Source: Oxytricha trifallax
Taxonomy: Eukaryota > Ciliophora > Spirotrichea > Sporadotrichida > Oxytrichidae
Length of the DNA stretch: 64,000 nucleotides
Direction: 5' to 3'
Assembly: GCA_000711775.1 (NCBI GenBank)
Contig: ARYC01001200.1
Coordinates: 42,322-106,321 of the forward strand
Below the pieces are notes generated by a model. The model searched no databases. It saw nothing but the letters and a program-made list of their open reading frames with translations, and was not told where the DNA came from. A program made the translations under genes and the position numbers. Positions 35,001-46,465 of this stretch are shown piece by piece (positions within the stretch are counted from its first letter, which is position 1; each line of letters starts with the position of its first letter).

Positions 35001-38000
35001 AAAATAATTAGGCGACAACAAAAGGAGGAGCAATTTTTTACAATAGATACTAACCAATAGGCTATTTATAAAATTCATTTACCAACAATTATGCTCAATA
35101 TGGAAATAATATTGCAAGTTACCCATACGATATAAAATTGATTCTAATGTCAAATGAAACTACAGTATCTGGTTAGTAGTATCGTGGTTAGATAATCGTA
35201 GAAGTTATTGATGGTCAGCTAAATCGAATAACTAATGATGATAAACTTGTAAAAATTTCAAGAAACTCTTAAATATTTTAAATTATAACTCTCTTTTGAT
35301 CAGTTTATCTCGTAATTTCATTACAAATCGTCTAAATCTTAAATTTATTTATAGGAACATCATTATTTTAAGCGAAGATCCTACAAATTCTTTTGTACTA
35401 GGTACAAACCATGCTAAAGTTCATAATGGTCTTGCTGTATTTGAAAATTTAATTTTCATGGCAAAGCCAGGATCTTAAAATGTCAGTTTCAAAATACAGG
35501 CAACTACTATAAATTCAAGCAACATTAAAATTTATTACAACTTATCTAATGATGGATAGATTAACTAGCAATATGTTTTTATCAATTTTAATCTCTGTTA
35601 AAAGTAAAAAATTTTGAATCTTCGGGATTTTATAAAACTTTTAATTTAATTTTTCTTATAAAATATTGCATAATTTTTTAATACTAATTTTGATATGTTA
35701 AGATTAGATTTGATTTAATATTTAGTTAAGCATAGACTAAATTTGAATTGTGATTTAAGTTGGTGAAATCAAAGATATGTTCCAGTAAGTTATAAATATT
35801 TAAACTTTACTTATTAGATGCATTTCTTGTGAGTTAGGATCATTTCAATTCAATGCAAATGCTTAGTCATGCTTAGACTGTTTACCAAATAGTTTTTGCT
35901 ATGGTGGTTCTTAACTATCTGTTAATCCTGGATATTGGAGGTCCTCGAATATTTCAACCAACATTCATTAATTATAGAGTGTTTCTAATTTTTTTAATTC
36001 ACAAATGCTTAAACAAAAATGCTTGTTTAGGTGGACTAATTAAGTCTGAAGAATCTGCAGATGTGACTTGTAAGAAAGGCTATGGAGGAAATTTGTGTCA
36101 ATTATGTACAATAGTAGATGGGGTCAAGTATTCAAGAACTGGATTTAACACTTGCGATACTTGCCCTGAATAAGGCTTTAACATTTTACTATTTTAGGCA
36201 GTTCTTTTAATTTTCGGATTTCTTACCGCCTTGGTAAGTTTAAACATTAGAAGTAGAAAATCTAGCGAGATAGCTGTTATTATGAGAATACTAACAAACT
36301 TTTTGTAAATAATGTCATCAACTAGTTTGCTTGACTTAAGATGGCCTGATTCTCTGAAATCATTCTTTATGCCATTTACCTATGTCGGAGACTCAGTATA
36401 AAGTGTGATTTATTTTGATTGCTTCCTCTAAAATTCTGTAGTGACAAATGATAAAAATTCTTTCGTATACTTTAAGACAATTCTTATTTGCTTTTTACCA
36501 GTCTTCTTGGTTATGATTTATTGTTCAGCATTTTTCATTGCAACCAGAATCAAGCAAATTTTTAAAGACAAACTTCTAGAGTGGACTATTGTAATGACTG
36601 TTATCGTAGTATATTTTACATAACCTACTGTAACAAGAGCTCTAATCAACTTGCTGTATTGTATTGAAATAGACACTGGGGAATACTGGCTTTAAAGTGA
36701 TTTGTCAATTAAATGCTGGGAGGGAGACCATTCGACTTTAAGCATGGCTATAACTATACCATTTTTAGGTTTTTGGGTTGTAGGACTGCCCTTTGCTACT
36801 TTTCTTTACTTAAGAAAAAATAGATACAGACTAGGAAATGTCGATTTTTAAGCTAAGTTTAAGACTTTGTGTCAAGGGTTAAGATCAGATTGTTATTACT
36901 GGGAGTTTGTTAACATTTTTCGAAAAATTTTTCTAGTATTCATTAATGTGTTTTTGCAAACATAAATATCTTTGTTCAAAGCTATGGTCAGTATGCTTGT
37001 TCTTGGCATAATCTACCGAATTTAAACACAAATAAATCCTTACAGAAATGCTATGATTTATTACAAAGATTTTTATTTATTATTATGATGAATAAATTAG
37101 AGAGAAGAGAAATATAAAACCCTAAAACCCTATGTAATTTAGAAGTTTTAGTGTAGTTGAGAAATTAAGCAAGCTTATAAGAAATAGAAAAAGCGAAATT
37201 AGGGTCTATTAATGACAAAAACAGTATTAATTTGCAGGTTGAGCTTAGTTAGTTGTTCTGACTATACCCCTGCCCTCCTACCCCACCCTACCCTACCCCT
37301 ATATTTAACTTAATTCTTAATAATAATGATAAAGCAATGACTTATATAAATTTCATTTTTTAAAAATTATTATTATACTTTTATTTATACTTTCATAAAT
37401 ATAATCTTTTATATAATTTTAAATATTTCATTTATACTATTAATATTTCAATTTAATTTTTTAAAAAATTATATATTTTAAAATATTGTTTTTATTTGAA
37501 TTTTAATTTGTAAATATAGTCTAAATAAGAAAGTATAAAAAGAATGTAACGTATGGTTAAAAACTTATTTATTATATTCTTATTTAATAAATAAACATAC
37601 ATTTGATAATATAACCTTGTATAATAAATTAAATTTGATCAACTATAATTTTACTAATTATCAAATAACTTTATATTAATTTTAAATTATATTATTTAAA
37701 TTTATGTCTTCTAAATTTTTCTATGATTTTACTAAGAGCGAATTTTATTTTTTCTAAGCATTATAATGTATAAATATTTTTTATATATAAATTATTATTT
37801 GCCTTAATATCTAAAAATTACAAATATTAAAGAAAATTTAATCAATATATTTATTATATTATGTAAAATTGTTATTCTTACTAAATTAATTGAAATTCTT
37901 CATTATTTTTAAGAGTTATAATACTTTCTGAGATTAATGAAATCTGTTTTAAATATTGTTCCAACCTTTGTTACTTCAGGTTATTACTTTTATTATGCAA

Positions 38001-41000
38001 TTGAGATATATACCATGATCTTATCTACTTTTTAAATAGTATATTTAATTGTAAATGAACCATATCTTCCTTAGAAACCATCTTAATGCTTTATTAGATT
38101 ACTACCAACTACTTTCACTTTATTATATAATAAGCAAATATGACCTAATTAAAATTTATTTAATTGCTCAAATTTTGTAATTATATTTTTAATCATGTTT
38201 TCCTTTACCTTTTTTAGTACTTCCTCGCAAATTGAATTGAATACTAGATTAGGTTTAAATTAAGTTGTTGAGTGTACTTTATTATTATAACTAATTAAAA
38301 AATCTTTTTTCAGCTTATTTAAAATTGAAAGATTTTCTTTGTTAATACTGTATTTAAACTAGCCCTTTTTTGATATTTTTGTTGAATGCTTCAACACATC
38401 CCTTAGCTCTAGGATTGTATGGATTTGAAGATACATGTTTAATTTAATAATTACCTAAAAATTCTTTCATTTCGTTGCTGGTAAATTCCTTACCATTTTC
38501 AGATTAAATTAAATGCGGGATAGCTTTTTAGTCAAAGTATATTTCTAACTTCTGGTTTACATTTTAACTAATTTTTTTATTAATGACGTATGCTTATGCA
38601 TATTTAGAAAAATGGTCTACTACGCATTATAAATAAGGATTCTGTTTACTAAAATATGAAACATCTGTTAGATCTATTTAAACTCTTTCTTAAGATTTTG
38701 AGGAGATTATTGGTTAAAAATGTTTATTTTTATTAGTTATAGCCATAAGTTTTGATAAACATCATTCACAGTTTACTATAAACTCTCTAAGTAAATTTTC
38801 AATATTAAAAAAAAATTATATTTAATATGTTCTTTAAATTATCAAAAGTTTACTATATATTTAAATACAATCCTATGTGCTATTATTATATATGTGCTGC
38901 ATTAAATAGATCAAATATTTGACTTTGAAATGGGACTACATAAAATTTATCAATTTTTTTAATTGTCCATATCTTTCATTATATAGCGAGATTAACTAAC
39001 TGGACTAATTAAAATTTTGTTCAATTATGGTTAATAAGTTTTAACTACTTTATGAATACTTGCCTTTAATTTTTTATATGCACTTTTTGTTCTATTTTCT
39101 TTACTAGGATTTTTCTTAAACATTTTATATTTTAAATACTAATTTTATTTATCTCTGTCTTCAAAAATTTGTGGGTAAGTTTTTCATATTCATGATTAAA
39201 TTTAGCCATTAATAATTATTCTTCTTTAATTGACATTTTTTATTCTTAACAATCAATTTTTGTTAAATCTATTGAAAGTCAGCTTGGAATTTCTATTTAT
39301 TTGTTGTCATTTTACTTTAAATTAAATTTTTCTAATTACAATAAAATTTATGCAATATTATCTTTTTTTATTTCTCTAATATAACTTTGAAGTGGGAATG
39401 TTTGAAATATATTCTCAATGTTTTTCGAACAAATTACTATTTATTTGATGTAATGGTTCTTTATTTAAATCATTATATATGATTATTTTACTTTTAAATA
39501 TATTACTTATAGCACGCATTTCTACAAAAGATCCCCATTCTGTATTTTACTTCAATCTGGTTACATATTGTTAAAAGGTTTCACCTTAATTATGTCTTAA
39601 AATCATATTTTCATATTAATTATTATTTTTTATAATGTAATCCATTACAATTTATCTCAAGAAGTGAAATTGATTTTCAGGAAAATTTAATGCTAAACAA
39701 AAGGCTCTAAACATACAATTTCCATCAACTTATACATTAACAATATCGTATGTATTTTTTAAGTTAGAAGCTTTTTCCTATTCATCATTATCTGAATGAT
39801 TTTGACTTTCAAAGGAATATTGAGAAAGACTACCTTCACTTATTGTTAATTCATCTTGATCATGTACTGTTAAACTTTAACAATTCTATTATTAATTTTT
39901 TGAAATTTCTCATTTATATCTTAAGTTACATAATTTAATTTCAATTTTTTTTAATTTTTTTGTTATAAAGTTGTTTAATCTAACGATTTATCCATAAGAT
40001 CTTAGGAATATTATTATTAAATAGAATCTGCTTTTTATTTTTAATTATCATTTTTCTATTTATTTTTAATTTTCTTTGATATTTCATCAATTTTCCGTTT
40101 TCCAGGAGGCATAATAAATTTATTTAAAAAATTTGAGAAATAGTATTTAAATTATATATTTGCAAATATATTTACAATTTTATGTTAATTTATAAAATCA
40201 TTATTTTGAAATTTGAAATATAATGAATCTAAATATTTATATTGCAAAATAATATTATATTAATTTTTACAAATTAAAATTCAAATAATAACAAAATTTA
40301 AAATTTTTAATTTTTTTAAAAATTAAATTGAAATATTAATAGTATAAATGAAATATATAAAAATTATATAAAAGATTATATTTATGAAAGTTTAAATAAA
40401 AGTATAATAATAATTTTAAAAAAAGGAAATTTATATAAGTCATTGCTTTATCATTATTATTAAGAATTAAGTTAAATATAGATGTGGGATAGGGGGTAGG
40501 GGTATAGGTCAGAACAGTTAGTTATTAACAAAACTAATTAAACCAGTTGTAAATCCTATTCTCAGAGAACTCATATAAATTTGCCTAAATTTATAAGTAT
40601 CACCAGCTGGTAGTTTTTTACCATAGAAATTATGGATATTTAGTATTTCGGGTGTTGATACCGGGACGTCCCAGTAAAATCAGGACATCCCAACATCATC
40701 AGGACGTCCCAGGATTACCAGGACGTCCCAGATAATATATTAGTGTAAAAAAAAATTTAAAACCATAACACGAAGTATCACAAAAAGATTCTGTAAGAAT
40801 CTTATAAGGATGGGTCAAGGGTGTTACCCAAGCGGTGTAAGGAAGGGCAAGAGCCCATACTTCTGTAACAAATCAAAATAAATAATTAACAGGATGGGTC
40901 AAGAGGCGTTAGCACTTTTTGAAGAATCGGAGTCAACGCTTCTGAAAAATCTTTTAAAAGGTGTTTTGTATGAATAACTGAAAAAAATAATATTTAAACG

Positions 41001-44000
41001 TTAATAATTAATTAATATATATTCACATGGAATTATTTTAATAAAAAATCATACAAGATCACATAGTAAATGTTTTATAAGGATGTGACATACTATAAAT
41101 TAATATTTATCATTTGATATTCGAATCATAACTCCTTTTTAAGTATACTTTATCAGAAAAATATATAGATTATGCTTTTATGATTGTGATAGTGACCAAT
41201 ATCGCACTGATAAACTATTAAAAAAGGTTTAAAATATTATTGTCCTAATACATACACTTTGAAAGTATTGCGAGAGATCCTGTTTAATTATTTTCCTTAC
41301 ATTAGAAATTTTAGTGAAACTTTTGATGATATATAATATAGTATTTAAATTACAAATATGTGGTGAGTCTGTAAATTAATTTTTTTTTGTGATGTTAGAA
41401 GAATTATTAAGACCTAAATAAAGCTTGAGCAAGATAGCTTTCTTTTACAAGGTCATGTCCAGATGAATGAGACGTAAAAATTAATAAAATAATTAATTTT
41501 TATTTATTTAAAATGAAAAAATTATATAAATATATCTAAAGTATGGCATTCTGTACTCTTATTATAATTTAAATAAATTCAAAATTAATAAAGAATTGCT
41601 CAATAGTATATAAAAATAAGGCTTAATGCAATTTTGTAATTATTGATAATAAATTTTATGTACAATATTTAATATTTATATTAGATTATTAATTATTTAT
41701 ATGATATTTCTAAACAAGATATGTTTTACAATTAAATAAATGATTAATTTTTCATATTTTTTATTAGCGAAATATATTAGAATTGGAAAACTTAATTAGT
41801 AGTAGTGGTAGTAGTGAATCGCTTAAGGCAAGGGAAATTAAAAAAAGAGATCAAAATTTAATTAGAGATCTCTAATATATAATAATCAGTATTAATTATT
41901 ACTAATATATGTATAATAAATAGGGGCCATAAAATATTAAAAGATGGCATTAGGTTTTTTAAAAGTATTTTCCTACCCTACTTTTTTTTGGAACTCCCGA
42001 TTACATTGCTCCTGAAGTTGTATCTGCAACATTTTTTTCTCCAACGACTGAATGAGTAGTAGCTCAATATGTGTTTTTGAAATTTTCCCATTTTTTGCTT
42101 CCATCATTTGCATTCATGATAACGAAGTCGTACTTTTTGCTTTCCTCGTCGCTCAACATATATTAGTATTAATTAATACTGAAAACTTAATTATAATTAA
42201 AATATTTTATCTTGCATTTTACATTAAAAAATAGTGCATGCAACATTTATTTATCAACTATTATTCATAATCTTAATTGGTTATTATTACTTTTTTTATA
42301 GGACAACACTAAAAACAATTATATTTATTAAAGCTTAATTCATATAACTCTAGTTTTAAATTTAAAATTAAACACACATTTTGTAATTTATAATATATAG
42401 GTTTATTATATTAAGCTTTTTTCAAGCAACATTTCTTTGATTATTATTTATAATTAATAAGAATTTATATTTAAAGGATATAGTAATTTTTATTTTTTTA
42501 CCCTATTATATTATCTGGGACGTCCTGGTAATCCTGGGACGTCCTGATAATCTTGGGACGTCCCGGTATCAACACCCAGTATTTCTTGCAATAAAATAAA
42601 ATTATTCTTAGCATAAAAAATAAATAATATTGATAGGTCAAGCAAATTTTAGACTTTAACACATTTGAAATAAAAACCAAGTTAAACAAATAAGATTCGA
42701 TTTAATAAAGACAGTTCATATTTGGAAATTAACACAAAAAATTTCACATGAAATTTAAGTTTTTCTTTCAATTAATCTTAATAAGAATTTCTCAAATCTA
42801 ATAACAAAAAACATCTTAATAAAGAGATTTTAGATTTAAATGATTGCCAGCATTGTCTGTTTCTACGGCTCCCTATTTTTCATAAATGATGAAATTTAAG
42901 ATGGTGTACGAATAGTAACTCTTGTATTAATAATTCTAACTAATTTGTGGTTTCTCATGCTTTGGTGGTACCTTGTTATGAACTCTTTTAAAATTAAAGC
43001 TACATTAAAAATTGCAAACTGCTTGAGATTTTTCACTTTATTGCAAATCAAAAAAATTGATATCAAGAAGAGATTGGCATTTGATTCATCAATGAATAAT
43101 TAAACTATGAATAAAATGTAACAATAATATCAAATACTAAAGCAGTATAAAAATGCTGTAATTTTTATAGTTTATCTGCATGACTTGACACTTTTAAACA
43201 AAGAAATCGAAACAGAATCTCAAAAATTTGAAAGATCCTTTACTATGAAAATTTCAAAACGCAAAAATAAAATCTAACTTTTAAAGGATAAACATCATTA
43301 CAGCAAGTCCAATTTAGAAGTAACGAAAGAAGTAGATGTTAAAATGCTAAATTTGAGAAGGGATACTTATAGAATTGATACAGAATCTCTTTTTGAGGAT
43401 AAAGGCAATGATACTCCTTTAAATCTTCTAATTAATATGATTTAAAAATACAATTATAAATTGAATATTATTAATCATGGAGCTATGAACAAGTTTTTTA
43501 TGCAGTAAACCTCACAAGCCACTCCAACTTCTAAACAAGAGAAAAGGTAAAAAATTAATAATCTTAATATGAACGATATGAGCAACCTTAAATATATATA
43601 TAATTAAATGTTTATTGATAAATATTATATTTTTTAACCTACACATCTTTGAAAAATAAATTCCAAAATCAATATTGAAACACCATTCAAGAAGACAATC
43701 AACTTTTAAGACTAAAAATGAGTAAATTTAAATTAGACAATAAAATCACAAAGCAGTCTAACAAATGAATAATTTAATTAAACTTTTTATAATTCAATAT
43801 TTTTTATAATGAAAACTAATAGCAAAAAGAGCAAAATGATAAAATAGCATACAGACAATGAGGAAATGAAAGTGAACTCAAATAGAGGAAGTAAACATAT
43901 ATTTAAATTAATTCAATATATATTTTTATATTAAGTATACAACTTTTAATAAACATCGATATGCGGAGAGTAAGAGATATAGTGAAAATGAAGAAACTTT

Positions 44001-46465
44001 AGATGATATTGTGATTAAAGATAATCATAAGAATATATTTGTTCTATTTAAAATCAGCTAAATGTTAAATTGGTAATGAATGAAATTGATAAATATTATG
44101 AGAAAAATTTGAGATAATTAGCTTATGGTGAAGAAAAAACTGAATAAATATCCAAACACAGGTAAAATAGATTACTTATATTTTTAATTTTATCATATAA
44201 TTAATGATATTATTATAGCAGGATTTTTAACTTGAAGAAGTAAAAGATGAAGATTTCAGTTACTATGATAATCCTGAAAGCAAATCTCACCTTAAAAATA
44301 TGAGTTACAGCAAATTTTATTGCAATAAATATAAATGTTTATTTTTTATGAATTTAGGATGGAAACCTTTATTCTAAATAATTTATTGTATTTACATATA
44401 ATATTAGCCTGTGAGGCTATCCTCATCAAATTAAAGCTCAAATTAACCTTAAACGAACTCTTAAAACAGTCAAAATAGCAAAGATAATTTAAACTAAAAT
44501 ATAATTATTGATAAAATAAAAAACATCAAAAAATTATTTTCTTTAAAATAAATAAAACGGATTTGAAATAATTTATTATTCTGATATTAAATTACTTACA
44601 ATTTATAAATAAAGAAGAATAAAAGAGGTTTTAATGATTGCTTATATTATTTAAATATTATTATGTGAATAATTTAGCATATTGATAATTTAATTTTTAT
44701 TAGATGTTTTAAACCATTTAGACTTCTATGAAGAGATATATATAGATATATATATTTGTATATATTAGTCATTTATGAGAAATTTATTAGATATTCTATG
44801 TTTGTAATGCAATTAACAGGGACTATTATAAGCTCAACTTGCATATCCTAAATCTATAAAGGTTTAAATATATTTGAATTAATCATACAAATATATAAAT
44901 CATCATTAGCTAACATAAATTTAAATCGATAATTATAAGTTAAGATTGACTTATAAATTTAATAGAAGGAGAGGAACTCCTCAAAGATTTCAAGAGTAAT
45001 GCTTTTTAATAACTTAGAGATAAATAAATTTTAATTTTATTATGGCATTTTAGAAATATAATACGATAATTTATAACTTATTACTAAAACTTTATTCAAA
45101 AATTTATGATCAATATTGGCTTTGACTAAGCTCTCATTAATAACTAGGATCCAACGAATATAAACGAAAAAATTAGCTAAGTTATGTTTAACTATAATAA
45201 AATAACAACATTTTTAGGGAATGATTAATTCTATAAAATATATAGTTAATAGAAATTATTTATTAAGTTAACAGAAGTAATAGAAAATAGAATAATTTTG
45301 TAGTCACACCGAATTAAAGGATAAAATAGTAGCAATATTTACCAAGTAGATTCAAATAAGAGAGTAAAAAGCCAATGACTCCAATCAATATCTTAATAAT
45401 TAACTTAATTTATTATTTTTATAAAATATATATTTGATGTTTTATTTAAGATTCTTTTTATAACCCATTTATTACTTTATTTTATCTATTAAGACCAGAA
45501 ACTTTATATTTCTCAAATATATAGTATATTCTTCATATTTTTTTCTTTTTCTTTATTATATTTATGAATATAGACTAAACCAAAAGATCAACAAACTTTT
45601 TCAAATTTCCATTTCATGTTAGATAAGTGCGATTATGGTGATAGTTCTAAAATAAATTAAATAGAGCCAGAACCTGAAATAAATGATAAAATATTCCTTC
45701 AAAACAGGTCTTATACCCCTAAAAACACAAATAATCAAGAAAGATTTTTCTTTTAAAAATCAAGCATCATGGAAAAAAGGGATTATTATTAATATTATTT
45801 AATGCTGTACAGAAATTAATACTGTGGATTAAACCAACCAGATATGATAACCATTAGTGCTCTTTCTTCCTTTTATACGCACCATTAGTGTCCTGTTTAG
45901 CTCCCAGGGTTTTGTTGCCCAGATGAAAAAAGTAATAATAATAGTCTGGTAGGAAAACAAATGATAAATGAATCAAAAATAAGATAACATTACCAAATAG
46001 ATACTTAAGTAAATAATGATTATAATAATAATAAAAACTCTATAAGACCATTTTAAATGATTAATAATGAACAAAGCATTGTAAAAGGCCTCTAGTAAAA
46101 TAAAAAGTAGAGAAAATCAAGGTCATTACATAAAGAAAAAATGCAAAATACATAACAGAAAGGTTTTGATTTTGAAAGATAGAAAATTATGAAAAATCTT
46201 ATCAAAGCCCAGAATGAGAAATGTAAAATTTGCCTGATTTATTAAATATAAATAGCATTTTTTTTACTTTAATTTGTGAGTAATTATAATTAATGAGAAA
46301 AAGATTGACTTAAATTAAAGACCTTAAACTTAATCATAGCCAAGAAATAGAGAATTGGAATAAAATAATATAGAATAAGGTATTACAGATAAATTTAAAG
46401 TAATTGCAAAACTTAAAAATTACTCTAGAAGTCCAAAAAATTATAATAAAACTAATTTTGATTGA
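29067..46465 (+). CDS. Large beta-helix/multi-pass membrane protein, germline form interrupted by many elements
   Basis: ATG 29067 opens a signal-anchor sequence (IILIIYYAIILSLILFIFSS). Then come many beta-helix-type repeats: QIIIRNSTFSN near 29440, AQIYLENSTFINNYALKGG near 32225, GGAIYLDRSNIILQNSQFND near 34785 and GNTFQNNQATTKGGAIFYNR near 34985. A Cys-rich EGF-like part (CLDCLPNSFCYGG, near 35870) leads to several membrane segments (36200-37080), an exon broken by two transposons (37090-42840), a cytosolic exon (42840-43550) and a polar tail (45580-46260). The end is about NYSRSPKNYNKTNFD then TGA 46463-46465. This is the layout of large ciliate surface proteins of unknown function. Exon/MDS limits are not resolved; start and end are good guesses. 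Confidence 0.75.
29508..29880. mobile_element. Palindromic MITE, copy A
   Basis: 373 bp, TA on both sides. The outer arms match the family consensus TTGTAGGAATACATTTGAA. The inner arms contain the shared stretch ending TCTCTATCG...GAGATA. The two halves pair along most of their length. It lies within the membrane-protein gene, after the repeat RNSTFSNES. Confidence 0.8.
30746..31159. mobile_element. Palindromic MITE, copy B
   Basis: 414 bp with TA flanks, TTGTAAGAATACATTTGAA at the left and its near-complement at the right. The arms include GTGGCAGTTAAAGTTGGCCA, and the centre has ATCGCATCCCTG...GCGAGATAACT in both orientations. Non-coding. Confidence 0.88.
31778..32195. mobile_element. Palindromic MITE, copy C
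   Basis: About 418 bp, the most diverged copy at its tips (left end placed approximately; TA at 32196-32197). The inner arms match copies A and E (TCTATCGCATCCCTGGAGC). It interrupts the beta-helix coding region after NSIFKDNYSTSRG. Confidence 0.75.
32530..33030. other. AT-rich intervening DNA in the membrane-protein gene
   Basis: No repeat or coding signal recognised; probably part of an eliminated segment. Confidence 0.3.
33035..33650. other. GC-rich island inside the membrane-protein gene
   Basis: About 600 bp with markedly higher G+C than any flanking DNA and abrupt edges. The plus strand reads openly from about 33070 (VDVASRELEKLQKTTSPSNP) through GRKIIIVGFYGSHRLTF to TGA near 33390, then again to a TGA near 33540 and beyond. 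TGA is rare by chance in such DNA, so coding is unproven. No tRNA, rRNA or known ncRNA structure was recognised. It lies between beta-helix segments, so it is probably part of an IES, a foreign MDS or an insertion. Confidence 0.55.
35820..37253 (+). CDS. Cys-rich and multi-pass membrane part of the large gene
   Basis: The first piece contains GSFQFNANAQSCLDCLPNSF and, after a frame change, CKKGYGGNLCQLC and FNTCDTCPE, an EGF/ephrin-receptor-like Cys pattern. Next come hydrophobic segments including ILICFLPVFLVMIYCSAFFI, WTIVMTVIVVYFTQP and FLGFWVVGLPFATFLYL. Further on are YYWEFVNIFRKIFLVFINVF and MVSMLVLGIIYRIQTQINPY. The end, NKLERREIQNPKTLCNLEVL and so on, stays open to the integrase-element border. 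It probably forms 5-7 helices. Confidence 0.75.
37254..37515 (+). repeat. Left inverted repeat of the integrase element
   Basis: About 260 bp pairing with 40258-40516; identical over long stretches, for example TATATTTAACTTAATTCTTA. Confidence 0.85.
37900..38830 (-). pseudogene. rve-type integrase/transposase
   Basis: Read on the minus strand: CLSKLMAITNKNKHFQPI, RVQIDLTDVSYFSKQNPYLQ (first acidic residue), CVVDHFSKYAQAYVINKKIS, HLIQSENGKEFTSNEMKEFL and HVSSNPYNPRAKGCVEAFN (final Glu). In integrases the second acidic residue is the Asp of the sDNGxEF block; here it is Glu (SENGKEF), so catalysis may be lost. An upstream part with His/Cys could be the zinc-binding domain but is not clean. The C-terminal region is polar and Gln-rich. 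An Asp-to-Glu change and frame changes nearby suggest a decayed copy. Confidence 0.82.
39415..39900 (-). pseudogene. OTU-like cysteine protease domain
   Basis: Open on the minus strand to TGA (complement of 39415-39417). An acidic lead (HDQDELTISEGSLSQYSFES) precedes NVQVDGNCMFRAFCLALNFP, the Asp-Gly-Asn-Cys catalytic block of OTU deubiquitinases, and NTEWGSFVEMRAISNIFKSK then IIIYND, the second conserved block (usually WGg..El.ala). After the TGA the sequence carries on in another frame toward the integrase, implying one longer protein. The role in the element is unknown; OTU and Ulp1 proteases occur in other integrase-bearing transposons. Confidence 0.78.
40258..40516 (-). repeat. Right inverted repeat of the integrase element
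   Basis: Complement of the left repeat; small indels in the C-rich tip and AT-rich inner end. Confidence 0.85.
40650..42577. mobile_element. 1.93-kb element with GGGACGTCC-rich inverted ends
   Basis: The ends are GGGTGTTGATACC and its complement, followed on each side by three to four spaced copies of the palindrome-like GGGACGTCCC or CAGGACGTCCCA; inverted repeats are about 90 bp (40650-40740; 42490-42577). AGTATTTC is exactly duplicated outside (40642-40649; 42578-42585), an 8-bp target site as in hAT or Merlin elements. No transposase was found inside; the interior is AT-rich and includes a kinase-like fragment. It is probably non-autonomous and lies in the membrane-protein gene only 126 bp from the integrase element. 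Confidence 0.85.
41985..42053 (+). pseudogene. Protein-kinase activation-loop fragment inside the element
   Basis: FGTPDYIAPEVVSATFFS matches the GTPDYIAPEV signature after the activation loop of AGC-type kinases. It ends at TGA within a few codons (PTTE then stop). No other kinase motif was found near it, so it is either a captured gene fragment or one tiny scrambled gene segment. Confidence 0.6.
42840..43555 (+). CDS. Cytosolic exon of the large membrane-protein gene
   Basis: Open without TGA for over 230 codons. It has a membrane helix pair at its start (SIVCFYGSLFFINDEIQD; VTLVLIILTNLWFLMLWWYL), then a charged region (LQIKKIDIKKRLAFDSSMNN; LEVTKEVDVKMLNLRRDTYR) that is likely cytosolic. 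It ends at SKQEKR before AT-rich DNA with a GTAAAA that could be an intron donor. It follows the segment rejoined across the two transposons. Confidence 0.7.
43556..45580. other. AT-rich DNA with small coding pieces of the same gene
   Basis: Mostly intron/IES-like sequence. Short pieces such as FKKTINFQD near 43690 and MKVNSNRGSKH near 43870 could be small exons. Limits not resolved. Confidence 0.35.
45580..46465 (+). CDS. C-terminal polar tail of the large gene
   Basis: Open from about 45580 (TKPKDQQTFSNFHFMLDKCD) with a Cys/His patch (THHQCPVQLPGFCCPDEKS) and a basic, Asn/Gln-rich region (KGLQQNKKQRKSRSLHKEKM; FERQKIMKNLIKAQNEKCKI). After a short break at 46250-46300 another frame reads KIDLNQRPQTQSQPRNRELE and FKVIAKLKNYSRSPKNYNKT to TGA 46463-46465. 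Assignment to the upstream gene is by order, strand and lack of a new start. Confidence 0.6.

Larger units (their letters stand above)
37254..40516. mobile_element. 3.26-kb TG...CA DNA transposon with integrase and OTU protease
   Basis: The element begins TGTTCTGAC and ends GTCAGAACA, with GTTAGT exactly duplicated outside (37248-37253; 40517-40522). Inverted repeats of about 260 bp (37254-37515; 40258-40516) start with a C-rich tip (CTATACCCCTACC-like). The minus strand encodes an OTU-type cysteine protease domain followed by an integrase of the rve/retroviral type. No polymerase or capsid-like gene fits in 3.3 kb. The layout resembles Ginger-type cut-and-paste elements rather than TBE or Polinton. 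It splits an exon of the large membrane-protein gene. Confidence 0.85.

Noticed and set aside
37254..40516. Polinton/Maverick or Tlr-type giant element
   Set aside because: Only 3.3 kb with no DNA polymerase B, packaging ATPase or capsid-like gene; complete ends and duplication show nothing is missing.
37254..40516. LTR retrotransposon because of TG...CA ends and an rve integrase
   Set aside because: The terminal repeats are inverted, not direct, and no reverse transcriptase was found.
42498..42689. Minus-strand open frame with a GRPK.IRTSQDYQDVPD motif
   Set aside because: The repeated-looking peptide is just the GGGACGTCC array of the element end being translated.
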